Positions 45,191 through 55,018 of a stretch of DNA of 64,000 bases are shown here, one piece after another. The first letter of the stretch is position 1. Each line of letters opens with the position of its first letter. Both the position numbers and the translations under genes were made by a program. The notes beneath the pieces were generated by a model. That model was not told the DNA's origin. It saw only the letters and a list, made by a program, of their open reading frames with translations, and made no database searches. Location: positions 12,643 to 76,642 of the forward strand of contig JBCBSS010000016.1 of the NCBI GenBank assembly GCA_039819065.1, read 5' to 3'. The stretch comes from JBCBSS01 sp039819065. GTDB lineage: Bacteria > Bacteroidota > Bacteroidia > Cytophagales > Cyclobacteriaceae.

Positions 45191-46012
45191 GTGATTGCAA
45201 GAGTTCTGATCTATTTGCTTCTCTTCACCACGCTTACCATCATTACTCAAATTGGTGGTATAGTTTTGTTATTAACACTCTTTTTCTATCCAGCCATCAA
45301 TAGAAAATGGCTCAAAAAACGAATCAGATTTGCTATCAAATCAGGTGTTTTTATACTCCTCTATCTCGCTACCTGTTTATGGATAGTTCCATGGCTAGCC
45401 CCTGCTTTCGGTCGCAAAGCCCTTCCCAAATCCGGTCTTCTTGCTCCTCGAAGTCATATTACTTGGTTATTGAATAGACATTATGTGAATCACACGCTGT
45501 TTGATGTTCTAGAAAGTACCGCCATAAAGATGAACAGCACTTACCCTGAAACTCAGTTATTATACCTGGATGCCAACTTCCCATTTTTTGATGGATTCCC
45601 ACTGCTGCCTCATCTAAGTCATGATGACGGCAAAAAAGTAGATCTGGCTTTCTTTTATAAGGATAAATCCACACACATGCAAACCAACACTTCTCCCTCT
45701 TTTCTTGGGTATGGGGCGTATGTAGCACCTCTCAATGGAGAGCTAGATCAGCCTGAACTTTGTAAAAAACAAGGTTACTGGCAATATGATTTAGCAGATT
45801 ATTTGACATTAGGAATGATAGATAATAGCCTGGCAGTAGATAATCAAAGGACAAAAACCCTTTTGACCATTCTGGCACAAAACAGTAAGATCAGCAAAAT
45901 ATTTATAGAACCTCACTTGGTATCAAGATGGCGTTTACGGCGCTACCCAAAGATCCGTTATCACGGTTGCCACGCTGTACGTCATGACGATCATATACAT
46001 TTGCAGATATGA
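45191..46012 (+). CDS. Membrane-anchored LAS-type (M74/M15-like) peptidase candidate
   Basis: A 273-residue protein starting at GTG 45191, with two N-terminal TM helices (about 5-30, 45-68). The soluble part has LPHLSHDDGKKVDL (H-x6-D) and a terminal RHDDHIHLQI (HxH), the zinc-ligand pattern of MepA/VanY/lysostaphin-type LAS metallopeptidases that cut peptidoglycan cross-links. Overall similarity beyond these motifs is not evident by eye. Overlaps the HD-domain gene by 4 nt (ATGA). Named from motifs; family assignment is inference. Confidence 0.55.
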   Translation: MIARVLIYLLLFTTLTIITQIGGIVLLLTLFFYPAINRKWLKKRIRFAIKSGVFILLYLATCLWIVPWLAPAFGRKALPKSGLLAPRSHITWLLNRHYVNHTLFDVLESTAIKMNSTYPETQLLYLDANFPFFDGFPLLPHLSHDDGKKVDLAFFYKDKSTHMQTNTSPSFLGYGAYVAPLNGELDQPELCKKQGYWQYDLADYLTLGMIDNSLAVDNQRTKTLLTILAQNSKISKIFIEPHLVSRWRLRRYPKIRYHGCHAVRHDDHIHLQI

Positions 46013-46644
46013 TGATAGAAATGCTTCGCGAATCCTGGTTTTCCTTAGCCGACAGATATAGCGGTGATGGTGAACTGAAAACGGAATTGTTTGATGAGTT
46101 AGTTTCCTACTATAGCCATAAGAGCAGGCATTATCATGGCCTGACCCACATCAACAACTTACTCAGGCTTACCGAGGAATATCAAGAGCACCTGAGCCAA
46201 CGCGATCAGGTTCTTTGGGCCATTTGGTATCATGACGCTATTTACAATGTACGTAAGGGCAACAATGAGGAAAAAAGCGCTGAGCTGTCTATGGCACAAC
46301 TTGATCGACTTGGACTATCTCAGGAAGTGCTCACTAAAATATCAGACCTCATCTTAGCCACTAAGTCTCATGTACTGGCAGAGGATAGTGACTTTGACAC
46401 CGCTTTTATGCTAGATATTGATTTATCCATTCTAGGGTCAAATGAAGCGGACTACAAGGCCTACACTAAACAGATTAGAAAGGAGTATCGCATCTACCCT
46501 GATTTCATGTACAGAAAAGGCCGCAAAAAAGTACTCCATTCTTTTCTGGAGCAGGAGCGCATATTCAAAACAGACCTGTTCTATCCACTTTGGGAGGATC
46601 AGGCAAGGGCAAATCTAGGTCAGGAACTCAACGACCTAGCCTAG
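46009..46644 (+). CDS. HD-domain metal-dependent phosphohydrolase-like protein
   Basis: A 211-residue cytosolic helical protein with HYHGLTHINNLL, then WAIWYHDAIYNVRKGNNEEKSAEL (HD motif) and MLDIDLSILG supplying the second Asp. This is the predicted HD superfamily hydrolase group with no assigned substrate. The start overlaps the peptidase-like gene by 4 nt; the end overlaps the convergent phosphoesterase/barrel gene by 4 nt. Confidence 0.8.
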   Translation: MMIEMLRESWFSLADRYSGDGELKTELFDELVSYYSHKSRHYHGLTHINNLLRLTEEYQEHLSQRDQVLWAIWYHDAIYNVRKGNNEEKSAELSMAQLDRLGLSQEVLTKISDLILATKSHVLAEDSDFDTAFMLDIDLSILGSNEADYKAYTKQIRKEYRIYPDFMYRKGRKKVLHSFLEQERIFKTDLFYPLWEDQARANLGQELNDLA

Positions 46645-49600
46645 AAGAGGAACCCAAACCGGACATAAATACCCGTTTCATCATCGTTGGAAACAGTGTA
46701 ATCGATTGATATGACCGCTGTGCCTAGCGGCGCTATCCAAAGTCCTCCACCATAGCCGCGATGCCACTGCTCTTTAGAATCATCAATCAAGGCTACATCT
46801 TCCTGATCAGTCCATGTTCTTCCAATATCATGAATCAAAGTAATGCCCAGTGTACCAGGGAAAAGGATGGTTCTGTATTGCAAAAGCTTAATTCGCAAAT
46901 CAGTGTTTTGGTAGAATATCTCATCGCCGGCAAACCTACTTCTTCTGTATCCCCTCAAATTGTTTAAGCCTCCTAACCTTGGCGCCTGATAGAATTCAAA
47001 ATCACCAAAGTTGGCCTGCCCACCTACTCTTACAGCTAGGGTAGTTTTGAAAGCACTACCAAAACTAAAATAGGCAGAAGCGTCAGAAGCAATACTTTGA
47101 TAGTCATTCTCTTCGTCACTTATCTGGGTCACGGTTTTTCCTGAAACGTTCCAGGCCATTCCCTTGGTCGGAAAGGTCCTGGAGTCCCTAAGATCTAGAT
47201 TATACTCTAATCGGGCTCCGACATAGTTCCGGCGATTATCTAATAGTGGTATATCACTTTCGGCTCCTCGGCCTACACTTTCAGGATAGGATAGAATAAA
47301 ACGGTTGACCTCACTATCATTCTCATCGGTCTCTATCTTCACCGATCTGTAAAATCCTCCTAGCTTGAAAGTATGGATACCTTTGCCAAACGATCTCTGG
47401 ATATCCGTTCTTGTAAACCATTGCCCATAACGCGCCCTGTAGAATTGAGAGTCTTCTTCTCTTGCGTCCATATCGAAAGCAGTTCTATTACCAAAACCAT
47501 AGAAAAAGTCAGCAAAGCTGGGCTCGAAGATGTCTGCCTCTAGCAACAGGTCCCACTTGCCGAACACCTGGGTGAAGTGTCCGGTGTATTTGAAGTTATA
47601 TGAGGAAGATCTTGGTGCTATTGAGGCCAATATGGTATGCCTGGCTGCAAACGGCTCCTTGCGGAATCCATTTTTGATGATCGAAACGCCACCACCTATA
47701 AACAACCCATCGTCAGGGTTGAAGCCTCCATTGAGCATGGGGATCGCTTTGTCGTATTTGAACTCGTAGCGATTATAGGCGTTGATAGATGATTTCTTAT
47801 CCGTGCTTTTATTCTTAAGCTCACCCGTAGAAGTAATTGAAGATTTGGATTTCTTATCGTAAAATATGGTGCGCTTGGATGGGCCAGCGACCTTCGAACT
47901 GTCGGTGATCTCATCTTTGCCTTTACCACCAATAATCCTCACTTTTATCCCTTTTTTGACTTCTCCGCGCAGATTAAATCTGTCATTATCTCCCAATCCA
48001 TAAAGCCTGATCTCATCCGTTTCACTGGTTTTGAATTTTCGTTCATACACCTGCCGTTTCATTTTACCGGATTTCTCCTTCACTCTGAATACTTGTACCA
48101 AAGTTTCTTCATCATTAAGGCGAGTCACCTCAAAACGCTCAGCCTTGTTGGTACCCATTACATTCACAGATTTGGATAGAAACAGGTAGAATTCCCTGGC
48201 ATATTTGGTGAGGTCATCACGCCGCTTTTTGAGCTTGGAGATAATCACCTCTCCATGTAAGGCATATATCTCAGGTGGAAAGTCTTTGACCGATGATTCA
48301 ATAAGCTCGTCGGTCATTTTACTTTTTATTTCCTCTGCCATCTTGACCCAATCGTCCAAATCCGGCTCTGTGAGGAAAGAACGGTCAAAATACCGGGCAT
48401 TAAATTCTAGCCCTGCTACATCCCTGATTTCATGGTGGAACCCTTGGAATTTAGGCTCACCCCACCTGCGCGATATTAATTTGATCAGTGTTCCATCGGC
48501 CCAGAAAAATGCCTGGTCCCGGTCCCTTGGTACTGGTCGGTAAAAGGTAAAACCATCATCATCTTTAAAGCTTGCCCAGCGCCACTGATCATCGTGGCGA
48601 TCCCAATCCCCTATCCATATATCGAAAATGCGCGAACGCAGTACCTGTGTCTGATCTACATAGTGCTCATCATCTTTCATTGTTTTTTCCAATACATCGG
48701 CTGTATTGATGATCTTTTTAGATCTGCCGAAGCTCGCTACGTCACTTCTATCTTTGGCCGGCCGCTCTTCATACAAATACAGGCCATTGGCAAAGTCTTC
48801 CCGGTATTCCCCAAGCCTCGGATCATCGGGCAGGTAGACCAATTCAGGATTGGTATGGTAAACACCCGCTGCCTCGGCCAGCTTCGGTACTGCAAAAGCG
48901 CCATAAGGATGGGAAGCGGAAACCTGGTCTGAAACAAGGTCAGAAGCTATTGTTCCTCTCAAAGCTGCGGGCACGGCCTTTTCCGGAAATTTCTCGATAG
49001 AACGCAGTACGTATTGTTTGCCTTCGGCATTTTCAAGACGCAGAGATTTGGTTTGAAGACCCCCTCCTTTCTGGACTATTTTCAATCCACCTCTATCTTT
49101 ACCAATGTCAAAAACCCGTATATCTTTGATCTCTGTCCTCCATTCCTTTCGGTAGTTCTTACCTAAAAGCCCCGGGCGTTTCTGATTTTTCTCAAGTTTA
49201 TCAGTGGCATAGGTGGTCATGCGCTGACCGGTGAAGTCGAGATCAGGGTATGTTTTGGGTTCATCACTTTTAGGATCATAAACGTGGTTGAGTATTTTCT
49301 CCCGGAAAGACATTTTCTCCTGATCATCTTTGTCTACGGTCCAAAATTCAAGAAAGACATCCCCGTTGGTATAAAAATTCAGCTTACCAAATCCTGGCGT
49401 TCCTTCAGCGTACCTGGCATTGTTACCTTCCGCCGTGGCGGTGGCTTTGGCAATAGACCCACTTACTACATAATGTTGTTGAAAAACTTTATGGTACTGT
49501 AATGACCTTTCATGTCCTGAGAGATAGATCAGATTCGGGTGTTGTGCAAACAGCTTAGCCAGGCTCTTACGCATCACTCGATATCTTAGGTCGGCAAGAT

Positions 49601-50411
49601 CTTGCCGACTGCCGAGTCTTGAACGGTACCATGCATATACTGATCCCAGTACCGGAGGAAATAGGTGAGCAGAAGCGGGCGAGTAACCTCCATGTGGGCC
49701 ATTGCTGAAAATGGGGTGGTGAGCTACTACAATTACTTTCTTATTGATATGTCTTTTAATGGCATCTTCTAACTGTATGATAAAATCGAGACTACTTTCC
49801 ATATCACAACCGGTACCCGGTCCGGGTTTGTCCCATTCGTGTAGCCACCACTGGGTATTTAAAAATAACAGTACAAGGCCATCTTTCAAGACGATTTCGT
49901 ATGGCCCCGGACATCCATCATTAGGCACTAACACGTTATCACCGAGATGTTCTTCTACATAATCTTCCAGTCGCAATACTCTTTCAAAACCTCTTTTTCC
50001 TCCTCCATTCCAATCATGGTTACCTGGCACCAGAAAAACCTGCCCATCAACGCTCTTGAGTAGATCCAGTTTGTTTTTCAATACGCTTTCTATTTTTGAT
50101 CTTTTGGCGCTACCGGTAGAGTCAGGTAACCCTTTTTTAGCACCATTATTACCAAGTAGAATGAGCGTTTCATTGGTACTTTCATTAAGCTGTTTTTTCA
50201 AAAGAGGTAGCGCCCCGTCATTATTGCTAGGACTCATATCTGCTCCTCCAAAAAACATAATGGTATGCTCTGGTTGATCACCCTGGGAAGTGCTTGCTTG
50301 ATAATCAGGGGCATAGTGTGCCTTATGAGTGGCGCAAGCGGTAAGTATTGCAATCAATACGAGAATGGGTACAAAGCTTCTTCTTTTGTGTGTCATTTGG
50401 TTTTCGATCAT
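46641..50411 (-). CDS. Lipoprotein-type metallophosphoesterase fused to a BamA/TamA-like outer-membrane barrel
   Basis: A 1256-residue protein. Signal with lipobox LTAC (Cys26), then a calcineurin-like domain (about 48-370) with VPGNHDWNGG (N131, H132, D133), VVAHHPIFSNGPHGG and YLSGHERS. The first metal motif is altered (FFGGADMS, no DxH). A middle region (about 420-860) has FDIWIGDWDRHDDQWRW-type segments, and the C-terminal about 350 residues are Omp85/D15-like strands ending in an aromatic (VRFGFLF). The barrel may insert in the outer membrane with the enzyme in the periplasm or outside. Alternative start Met6. Confidence 0.83.
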   Translation of the reverse strand: MIENQMTHKRRSFVPILVLIAILTACATHKAHYAPDYQASTSQGDQPEHTIMFFGGADMSPSNNDGALPLLKKQLNESTNETLILLGNNGAKKGLPDSTGSAKRSKIESVLKNKLDLLKSVDGQVFLVPGNHDWNGGGKRGFERVLRLEDYVEEHLGDNVLVPNDGCPGPYEIVLKDGLVLLFLNTQWWLHEWDKPGPGTGCDMESSLDFIIQLEDAIKRHINKKVIVVAHHPIFSNGPHGGYSPASAHLFPPVLGSVYAWYRSRLGSRQDLADLRYRVMRKSLAKLFAQHPNLIYLSGHERSLQYHKVFQQHYVVSGSIAKATATAEGNNARYAEGTPGFGKLNFYTNGDVFLEFWTVDKDDQEKMSFREKILNHVYDPKSDEPKTYPDLDFTGQRMTTYATDKLEKNQKRPGLLGKNYRKEWRTEIKDIRVFDIGKDRGGLKIVQKGGGLQTKSLRLENAEGKQYVLRSIEKFPEKAVPAALRGTIASDLVSDQVSASHPYGAFAVPKLAEAAGVYHTNPELVYLPDDPRLGEYREDFANGLYLYEERPAKDRSDVASFGRSKKIINTADVLEKTMKDDEHYVDQTQVLRSRIFDIWIGDWDRHDDQWRWASFKDDDGFTFYRPVPRDRDQAFFWADGTLIKLISRRWGEPKFQGFHHEIRDVAGLEFNARYFDRSFLTEPDLDDWVKMAEEIKSKMTDELIESSVKDFPPEIYALHGEVIISKLKKRRDDLTKYAREFYLFLSKSVNVMGTNKAERFEVTRLNDEETLVQVFRVKEKSGKMKRQVYERKFKTSETDEIRLYGLGDNDRFNLRGEVKKGIKVRIIGGKGKDEITDSSKVAGPSKRTIFYDKKSKSSITSTGELKNKSTDKKSSINAYNRYEFKYDKAIPMLNGGFNPDDGLFIGGGVSIIKNGFRKEPFAARHTILASIAPRSSSYNFKYTGHFTQVFGKWDLLLEADIFEPSFADFFYGFGNRTAFDMDAREEDSQFYRARYGQWFTRTDIQRSFGKGIHTFKLGGFYRSVKIETDENDSEVNRFILSYPESVGRGAESDIPLLDNRRNYVGARLEYNLDLRDSRTFPTKGMAWNVSGKTVTQISDEENDYQSIASDASAYFSFGSAFKTTLAVRVGGQANFGDFEFYQAPRLGGLNNLRGYRRSRFAGDEIFYQNTDLRIKLLQYRTILFPGTLGITLIHDIGRTWTDQEDVALIDDSKEQWHRGYGGGLWIAPLGTAVISIDYTVSNDDETGIYVRFGFLF

Positions 50412-50726
50412 TAGCTAGCATGCGCAAATTAAAAATACCAGTTAAGGAGCTGGTTCATGATAGATAAACTCTACAATTGGGCTCCCATACCTTGTCTGCG
50501 TCAAGACAGTGTCTATGGAAGAAAAAAGTGCGCATTAATACCTCAATGTAATAAATTATATTGAAGTATAGCCCCAGAAGCAGATTATAGATGAGAAATT
50601 GTATTTTGGGAACAAGCCAAGCGCAGATGTGTAGAATATAGCCTACTTTTCCGTGTAGCTGTTAGCTTTTGCAGCGTTTCTGACCATTCCAATTAAAGCT
50701 ATCTTTTCTTTGCAACAGCAACTTAC
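50412..50726. other. 315-bp intergenic region without recognisable features
   Basis: Between the phosphoesterase/barrel gene start and the haloalkane dehalogenase stop. No open frame longer than about 30 codons with coding character, no strong hairpin terminator and no repeat was recognised. Confidence 0.5.
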
Positions 50727-51680
50727 TTATGAAGCCGTCAATTCACCTTTGATAAAAGCTTCGATGTGTGTTGCAATCTCCTCACCACTATCTTCCTGAA
50801 GAAAGTGTCCTGCATTCCTGATAGTAATCTTCGGTTGGTCACTGGTGGTTGGTATTAGCTTTCTAAAGAAATGAACCGCTCCACCCATAATAGGGTCTTT
50901 ATCTGAGAACATAACCAGTGCAGGTTTATTCCATTTACTCAATACATCCCTTGCCTTCTTCATCTCAACTACACCAGGATCATCAGATTTCATCGGCACC
51001 AACATAGGAAAGGCCTTAGTGCCGGCTTTGTACTTTCCGCTTGGGAATGGCGCCTTGTATGCATCTAGCACGGATTGCTTTTTACTTTCACGCTTGTAGC
51101 TACCCATTTTCATGATAAAGCCAATCGGAAGGTTGGGGTGCAACCGCGCAAAAGTCCTCCAAACTTTAAATGCCAAGGGCATAGGCCTATCGCCTATGGG
51201 CAAGTAGGTATTCATGATTACCACACGCTTGAATAACTCAGGATATGCTCCCAACACACTCAATCCGATGAATCCGCCCCAGTCCTGGACAACCAGGTTG
51301 ATATCTTTTAATGACAGCTTTTCTATAAAAGCTACTAGTGTATCAAAGTGCAGCCGGAAAGAATAATCGCTCATTTTATCATACTTATCAGATTTACCAA
51401 AGCCGATAAAGTCCGGTGCGATAATGCGATGGCCTTTGGAAAGTACAGGAATGAACTTTCTATAGAGATAAGACCAGGACGGCTCTCCGTGCAGACACAG
51501 TATTACTTCTCCTGCACCTTCGTCTACATAGTGCACTTTGGCTCCGTTGATATCAACGTAGTTGGCCTGATAAGGAAAATCTTCAATTTTATTAAACTGA
51601 GGGTGTAGTGAGTAATGCCATGTCGCTGGTTTGAGGGAGCAATATATGTGTCTGGGGTTGTTAATACCAGATGGAAGCAC
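50727..51680 (-). CDS. Haloalkane dehalogenase-like alpha/beta hydrolase
   Basis: A 317-residue hydrolase with the dehalogenase hallmarks LHGEPSWSYLYR (oxyanion region, about 63-74), PDFIGFGKSDK, nucleophile D133 with halide-binding W134 in VVQDWGG, an acid region SDKDPIMGG and catalytic His in AGHFLQEDSGE. These fit haloalkane dehalogenase subfamily I, cleaving carbon-halogen bonds to alcohol plus halide. The second halide-stabilising residue is not certain, and some relatives act as epoxide hydrolases. The first about 30 residues are slightly extended. Confidence 0.85.
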   Translation of the reverse strand: MLPSGINNPRHIYCSLKPATWHYSLHPQFNKIEDFPYQANYVDINGAKVHYVDEGAGEVILCLHGEPSWSYLYRKFIPVLSKGHRIIAPDFIGFGKSDKYDKMSDYSFRLHFDTLVAFIEKLSLKDINLVVQDWGGFIGLSVLGAYPELFKRVVIMNTYLPIGDRPMPLAFKVWRTFARLHPNLPIGFIMKMGSYKRESKKQSVLDAYKAPFPSGKYKAGTKAFPMLVPMKSDDPGVVEMKKARDVLSKWNKPALVMFSDKDPIMGGAVHFFRKLIPTTSDQPKITIRNAGHFLQEDSGEEIATHIEAFIKGELTAS

Positions 51681-51690
51681 AGAAAAGGGA

Positions 51691-51815
51691 GTGTCTCAAA
51701 AGCCAATTTTAATGTCATCCCGATCCCGATCGGGGTGAGAAAACTTACTCCCTTGAAAATCAACACTTTAAATCGAGTAAGATTTCTTCCGATGTTCGAA
51801 AAGACAGCTTTTGAG
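51691..51815. repeat. Intergenic repeat-like element bounded by inverted CTCAAAAGC/GCTTTTGAG
   Basis: CTCAAAAGC (51695-51703) and GCTTTTGAG (51807-51815) bound about 120 bp with a CCCGATCGGG palindrome (51725-51734) and nearby GTCATCC. This resembles dispersed intergenic elements of Bacteroidota, with TGTCTCAAAAG ends. No coding potential. Whether other copies exist cannot be told from one window. Confidence 0.4.
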
Positions 51816-51825
51816 AGGCCTAAAA

Positions 51826-51860
51826 AAGAAAAAGCGACCCAGAAAACTGGTATCGCTTTT
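51826..51860 (-). terminator. Terminator for the PadR/FtsX operon
   Basis: AAAAGCGA + CCAG (51830-51842) pairs with CTGG + TCGCTTTT (51847-51860), with a small internal bulge and AAAA loop. On the minus strand it is followed by a U-rich run. It lies about 118 nt beyond the permease stop at 51978. Confidence 0.6.
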
Positions 51861-51977
51861 CCCAAGCAATCTTTAGAAGAAGCCTAAAGATAATTATTTC
51901 TTATAATATTCACAATAAATAAATTTTTCCGTTGAAAATATTTTATTTATATATTATTAATGAAATTACAATGGACA

Positions 51978-54665
51978 TCATTCAGCTTTCAATGAGTCAA
52001 TCGGGTTTGAAATGGCTGCCTTAATAGACTGATAACTCATGGTAATCCACGCCACAAGAAAAGCGCCCAATCCAGCCATCAGGTAAGTCCCGGCACCAAT
52101 AGTTACTTTGTAGGAATAACCCTCTAGCCACGTTTTGACTGCCCACCAACCGAGCGGGGCTGCAATGATGATTGAAATCACTATTAGCTTACCAAACTCT
52201 TTGGATAGCAAGAATACTATGCTGCTTACGGAGGCTCCCATGATCTTTCTAACCCCTATTTCCTTGGTCCGCTGTTCTGCTGTAAAAGCAGCTAAGGCAA
52301 AAAGGCCAAGGCAGGCGATGAAAATAGCCAAGGTTGCAAATACGGTGAAAATGGTACCGGTACGTTGCTCAGAATCATACATGCTACCAAATTGATCATC
52401 AAGGAATGAATACTGGAAGGGTTGTCCGGGAGCCATCTCTTTCCATTTAGATTCTAAGGCGTCAAGCACCTGACTGGCATCAGCCGATGCAAATTGAAAG
52501 GAAATATTCCCTCTACTACGACCAATGTAGAAGTATAATGCGTCGATGTTCTCCCTGAGTGATTCAAAATGAAAATTCTCAACTACGCCAATAATCTTGC
52601 GGTGTTCATGATCATTCTCAAATACACTTCCGTCAGGGCTATTCTGGAAAGTACTCATTTCCTCCCCCACTGGATTCTCAAAGCCAAACAGATCTGCTGC
52701 TCGTTGATTGATAATAACCGCATTGGAATCGGACAGGTATTCCTCAGAGAAATTGCGGCCTGCAATAATCTCCATGCCCATGGTCTCCAGGTAATCATAA
52801 TCTATCGACCAAGCCTGGATGTTGACCATAGATTCTTGATTGAGTTGCCCCTTTGGCCAAACGGCTATATCACTGCGGTTATAACCACTCACGGGTAAGA
52901 ACCCGGATATGGTGGCGTTTTTGATGAAGGAAGTATTGATCATCTCTTGCTTAAAAGACTCAAGTTGATCTCCCAATGCATAGGCGTCTTCCAATACAAT
53001 GACTTGGTCTTTATTGAAGCCCAGCTTTTTATTCTGAATGAAGTTTAATTGCCTGTAAACAGTGATGGTACCGATTACCAGTAGAATGGAAATCACAAAC
53101 TGAAAAACCACCAATGCACTTCTCACTGGCCCACTCTTGATGCCTGTCGTAAGCTTGCCTTTCAATACACTGACCGGCTTAAAAGCGGATAGAAAAAAGG
53201 CTGGATAGACACCGGCCAATATGCCTAGCACAATAGCTCCTGCTACTGATGCCAAAAGGAAGGTAGGCGTCAATGGCAATGTCAATTCTTTGCCCGAAAG
53301 AATATTGAAGTACGGCAATGCAAGGGCAGCTATTCCAATGGCCAATAAGAAGGCTATCACGCTCAGTAGAATAGATTCAGTCAAAAACTGCCTTATCAGG
53401 TGTATTCTAAATGAGCCTAGCACCTTTCTTACCCCAACTTCCTTGGCCCTGTTGGCAGATCGGGCTGTGGACAAATTCATGAAGTTGATACAGGCGATCA
53501 CCAGAATGAAAAAAGCAACTGCCGAAAACAGGTACACATAGCGTATATCTCCGTTAGCTTCTAATTCTACACCTAGATCTGATTTTAAATGAATATCCTT
53601 TAACGCTTGGGCTTTGTATTCTACCTTATTACCAGAAGCTATGAATTCGTCCATGGTAATGTTCAATATCTGCATGGCTTGAGGGGCAATGTGTGTATCT
53701 ACCAACCCGGCCAGTTTCTCATCCAGTGTTGATGCTGTAGCTCCCTCTTGCAGCACTACGTAGGTATGGAAGTTGTTGCTCAACCACACAGTCTGAGCGC
53801 TCTCATTGGATGTAACCAAAGACACCATGAAGTCAAAGTGGAAATGGGAATTGTCCGGCATGTCTTCAAACACACCCGTCACTGTAAAATTCTGCCTGCT
53901 ATCAAAAACGAGTATCTTGCCGATCGGGTCTTCCTTTTTGAAGTATCTTCTAGCGGTAGCTTCACTAATAATTACAGTCCGCGGTCGATTAAGCGCTTCT
54001 TTGGCTGAGCCTTTAATTAGGGGAATAGTGAAAACGTCAAATACGGAGCTATCCGCAAACACGACGTTGGTTTCTTTAAAGTTTTGGTCGTCGTTATCCC
54101 TTCTCACCAAGTATGATCCATACCGACGAAAACGGGTCGAGGCTTCCACTTCCGGAAACCCGTTCACCAAGGCTTCCGCCATCGGTGCAGGGGTCACTGC
54201 CATTTGCAGCTCATTGCCGCCAAACACAATATCACTGGTAACGCGATAGATACGATTGGCCTGCTCATGGTGCTGGTCGTAAGAGACTTCATCATTAACG
54301 AAAAGCGATATGAGCAAGCAACAGGCTATGCCCACAGCCAGCCCCATAATGTTAATGAATGAGTAGAATTTGTGTTTGGTCAGGTTCCTGAATGCGATCT
54401 TTAGATAATTCCTAATCATAATGCTAGTGTTGTTATTGGTTGATAGTATGGTTTGACTTTGGAGTTTCTGAATTCCTTCGGTGTCCCCGAAAGAAGAAAT
54501 GACTTGATCATAAGCCTCTTTGAACCTCAATCCGGTCTTCATCTTATCTTCGACCATAATACAGATATGGTCAATCAACTCTCCCTCAAGTGGTTCATAA
54601 ACCAGCCCACGATATTGAATGTCGCGTACAATGAAATTGATGTGTTCTTCGGTTAAAACTGTCAT
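51978..54665 (-). CDS. FtsX/MacB-type ABC transporter permease with N-terminal prefix domain
   Basis: An 895-residue inner-membrane protein. A cytosolic prefix domain (about 1-75, HINFIVRDIQYRG, ELIDHICIMVED) is followed by MIRNYLKIAFRNLTKHKFYS and TM1, a MacB-like periplasmic domain (about 130-360), FtsX core 1 with KEVGVRKVLGSF, a second periplasmic domain (about 550-760) and FtsX core 2 with KEIGVRKIMGASVSSIVFLLSKEF. This is the Bacteroidota PadR-linked macrolide-export-like permease; no ATPase is encoded here. Starts 11 nt after the PadR gene stop. Confidence 0.9.
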   Translation of the reverse strand: MTVLTEEHINFIVRDIQYRGLVYEPLEGELIDHICIMVEDKMKTGLRFKEAYDQVISSFGDTEGIQKLQSQTILSTNNNTSIMIRNYLKIAFRNLTKHKFYSFINIMGLAVGIACCLLISLFVNDEVSYDQHHEQANRIYRVTSDIVFGGNELQMAVTPAPMAEALVNGFPEVEASTRFRRYGSYLVRRDNDDQNFKETNVVFADSSVFDVFTIPLIKGSAKEALNRPRTVIISEATARRYFKKEDPIGKILVFDSRQNFTVTGVFEDMPDNSHFHFDFMVSLVTSNESAQTVWLSNNFHTYVVLQEGATASTLDEKLAGLVDTHIAPQAMQILNITMDEFIASGNKVEYKAQALKDIHLKSDLGVELEANGDIRYVYLFSAVAFFILVIACINFMNLSTARSANRAKEVGVRKVLGSFRIHLIRQFLTESILLSVIAFLLAIGIAALALPYFNILSGKELTLPLTPTFLLASVAGAIVLGILAGVYPAFFLSAFKPVSVLKGKLTTGIKSGPVRSALVVFQFVISILLVIGTITVYRQLNFIQNKKLGFNKDQVIVLEDAYALGDQLESFKQEMINTSFIKNATISGFLPVSGYNRSDIAVWPKGQLNQESMVNIQAWSIDYDYLETMGMEIIAGRNFSEEYLSDSNAVIINQRAADLFGFENPVGEEMSTFQNSPDGSVFENDHEHRKIIGVVENFHFESLRENIDALYFYIGRSRGNISFQFASADASQVLDALESKWKEMAPGQPFQYSFLDDQFGSMYDSEQRTGTIFTVFATLAIFIACLGLFALAAFTAEQRTKEIGVRKIMGASVSSIVFLLSKEFGKLIVISIIIAAPLGWWAVKTWLEGYSYKVTIGAGTYLMAGLGAFLVAWITMSYQSIKAAISNPIDSLKAE

Positions 54666-54676
54666 AATAAAACTAT

Positions 54677-55009
54677 CTAGGTCTTATGCAGCTTGAGCAC
54701 GACGCTCATGGTTTTGATAAAATCGGTGAATTCGGCAATCCTAACTGAAACAGCTTCGCTGCCATCAGCAGTAAGCTTATAGTATTTGCGGACCCTCTTG
54801 CCGATATGGAAGTCTTCGGTTTGGAGTAGGCCTTCGGCTACCATCTTATGTAGCATCGGATACAGTGAGCCTTCAGTGAGCAGTATCTTACTGGAGGAAA
54901 GCTCTTTTACCTTTTGAGTAATCTCATACCCATACATTTTGCCATGATCCTCTAATAATTTGAGGATGATGGTTTGTAGGGTCCCTTTTAGTAGTTCTGG
55001 TGAATGCAT
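54677..55009 (-). CDS. PadR-family transcriptional regulator
   Basis: A 110-residue winged-helix regulator: LLKGTLQTIILKLLEDHGKMYGYEITQKV, SLYPMLHKMVAEGLL (recognition helix and wing) and a GKRVRKYYKLT wing followed by a dimerisation helix. PadR proteins repress by binding a dyad near their own promoter, and such a dyad is 10 nt upstream here (55019-55039). Probably controls itself and the downstream permease. Confidence 0.92.
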   Translation of the reverse strand: MHSPELLKGTLQTIILKLLEDHGKMYGYEITQKVKELSSSKILLTEGSLYPMLHKMVAEGLLQTEDFHIGKRVRKYYKLTADGSEAVSVRIAEFTDFIKTMSVVLKLHKT

Positions 55010-55018
55010 AGTTTAAAT

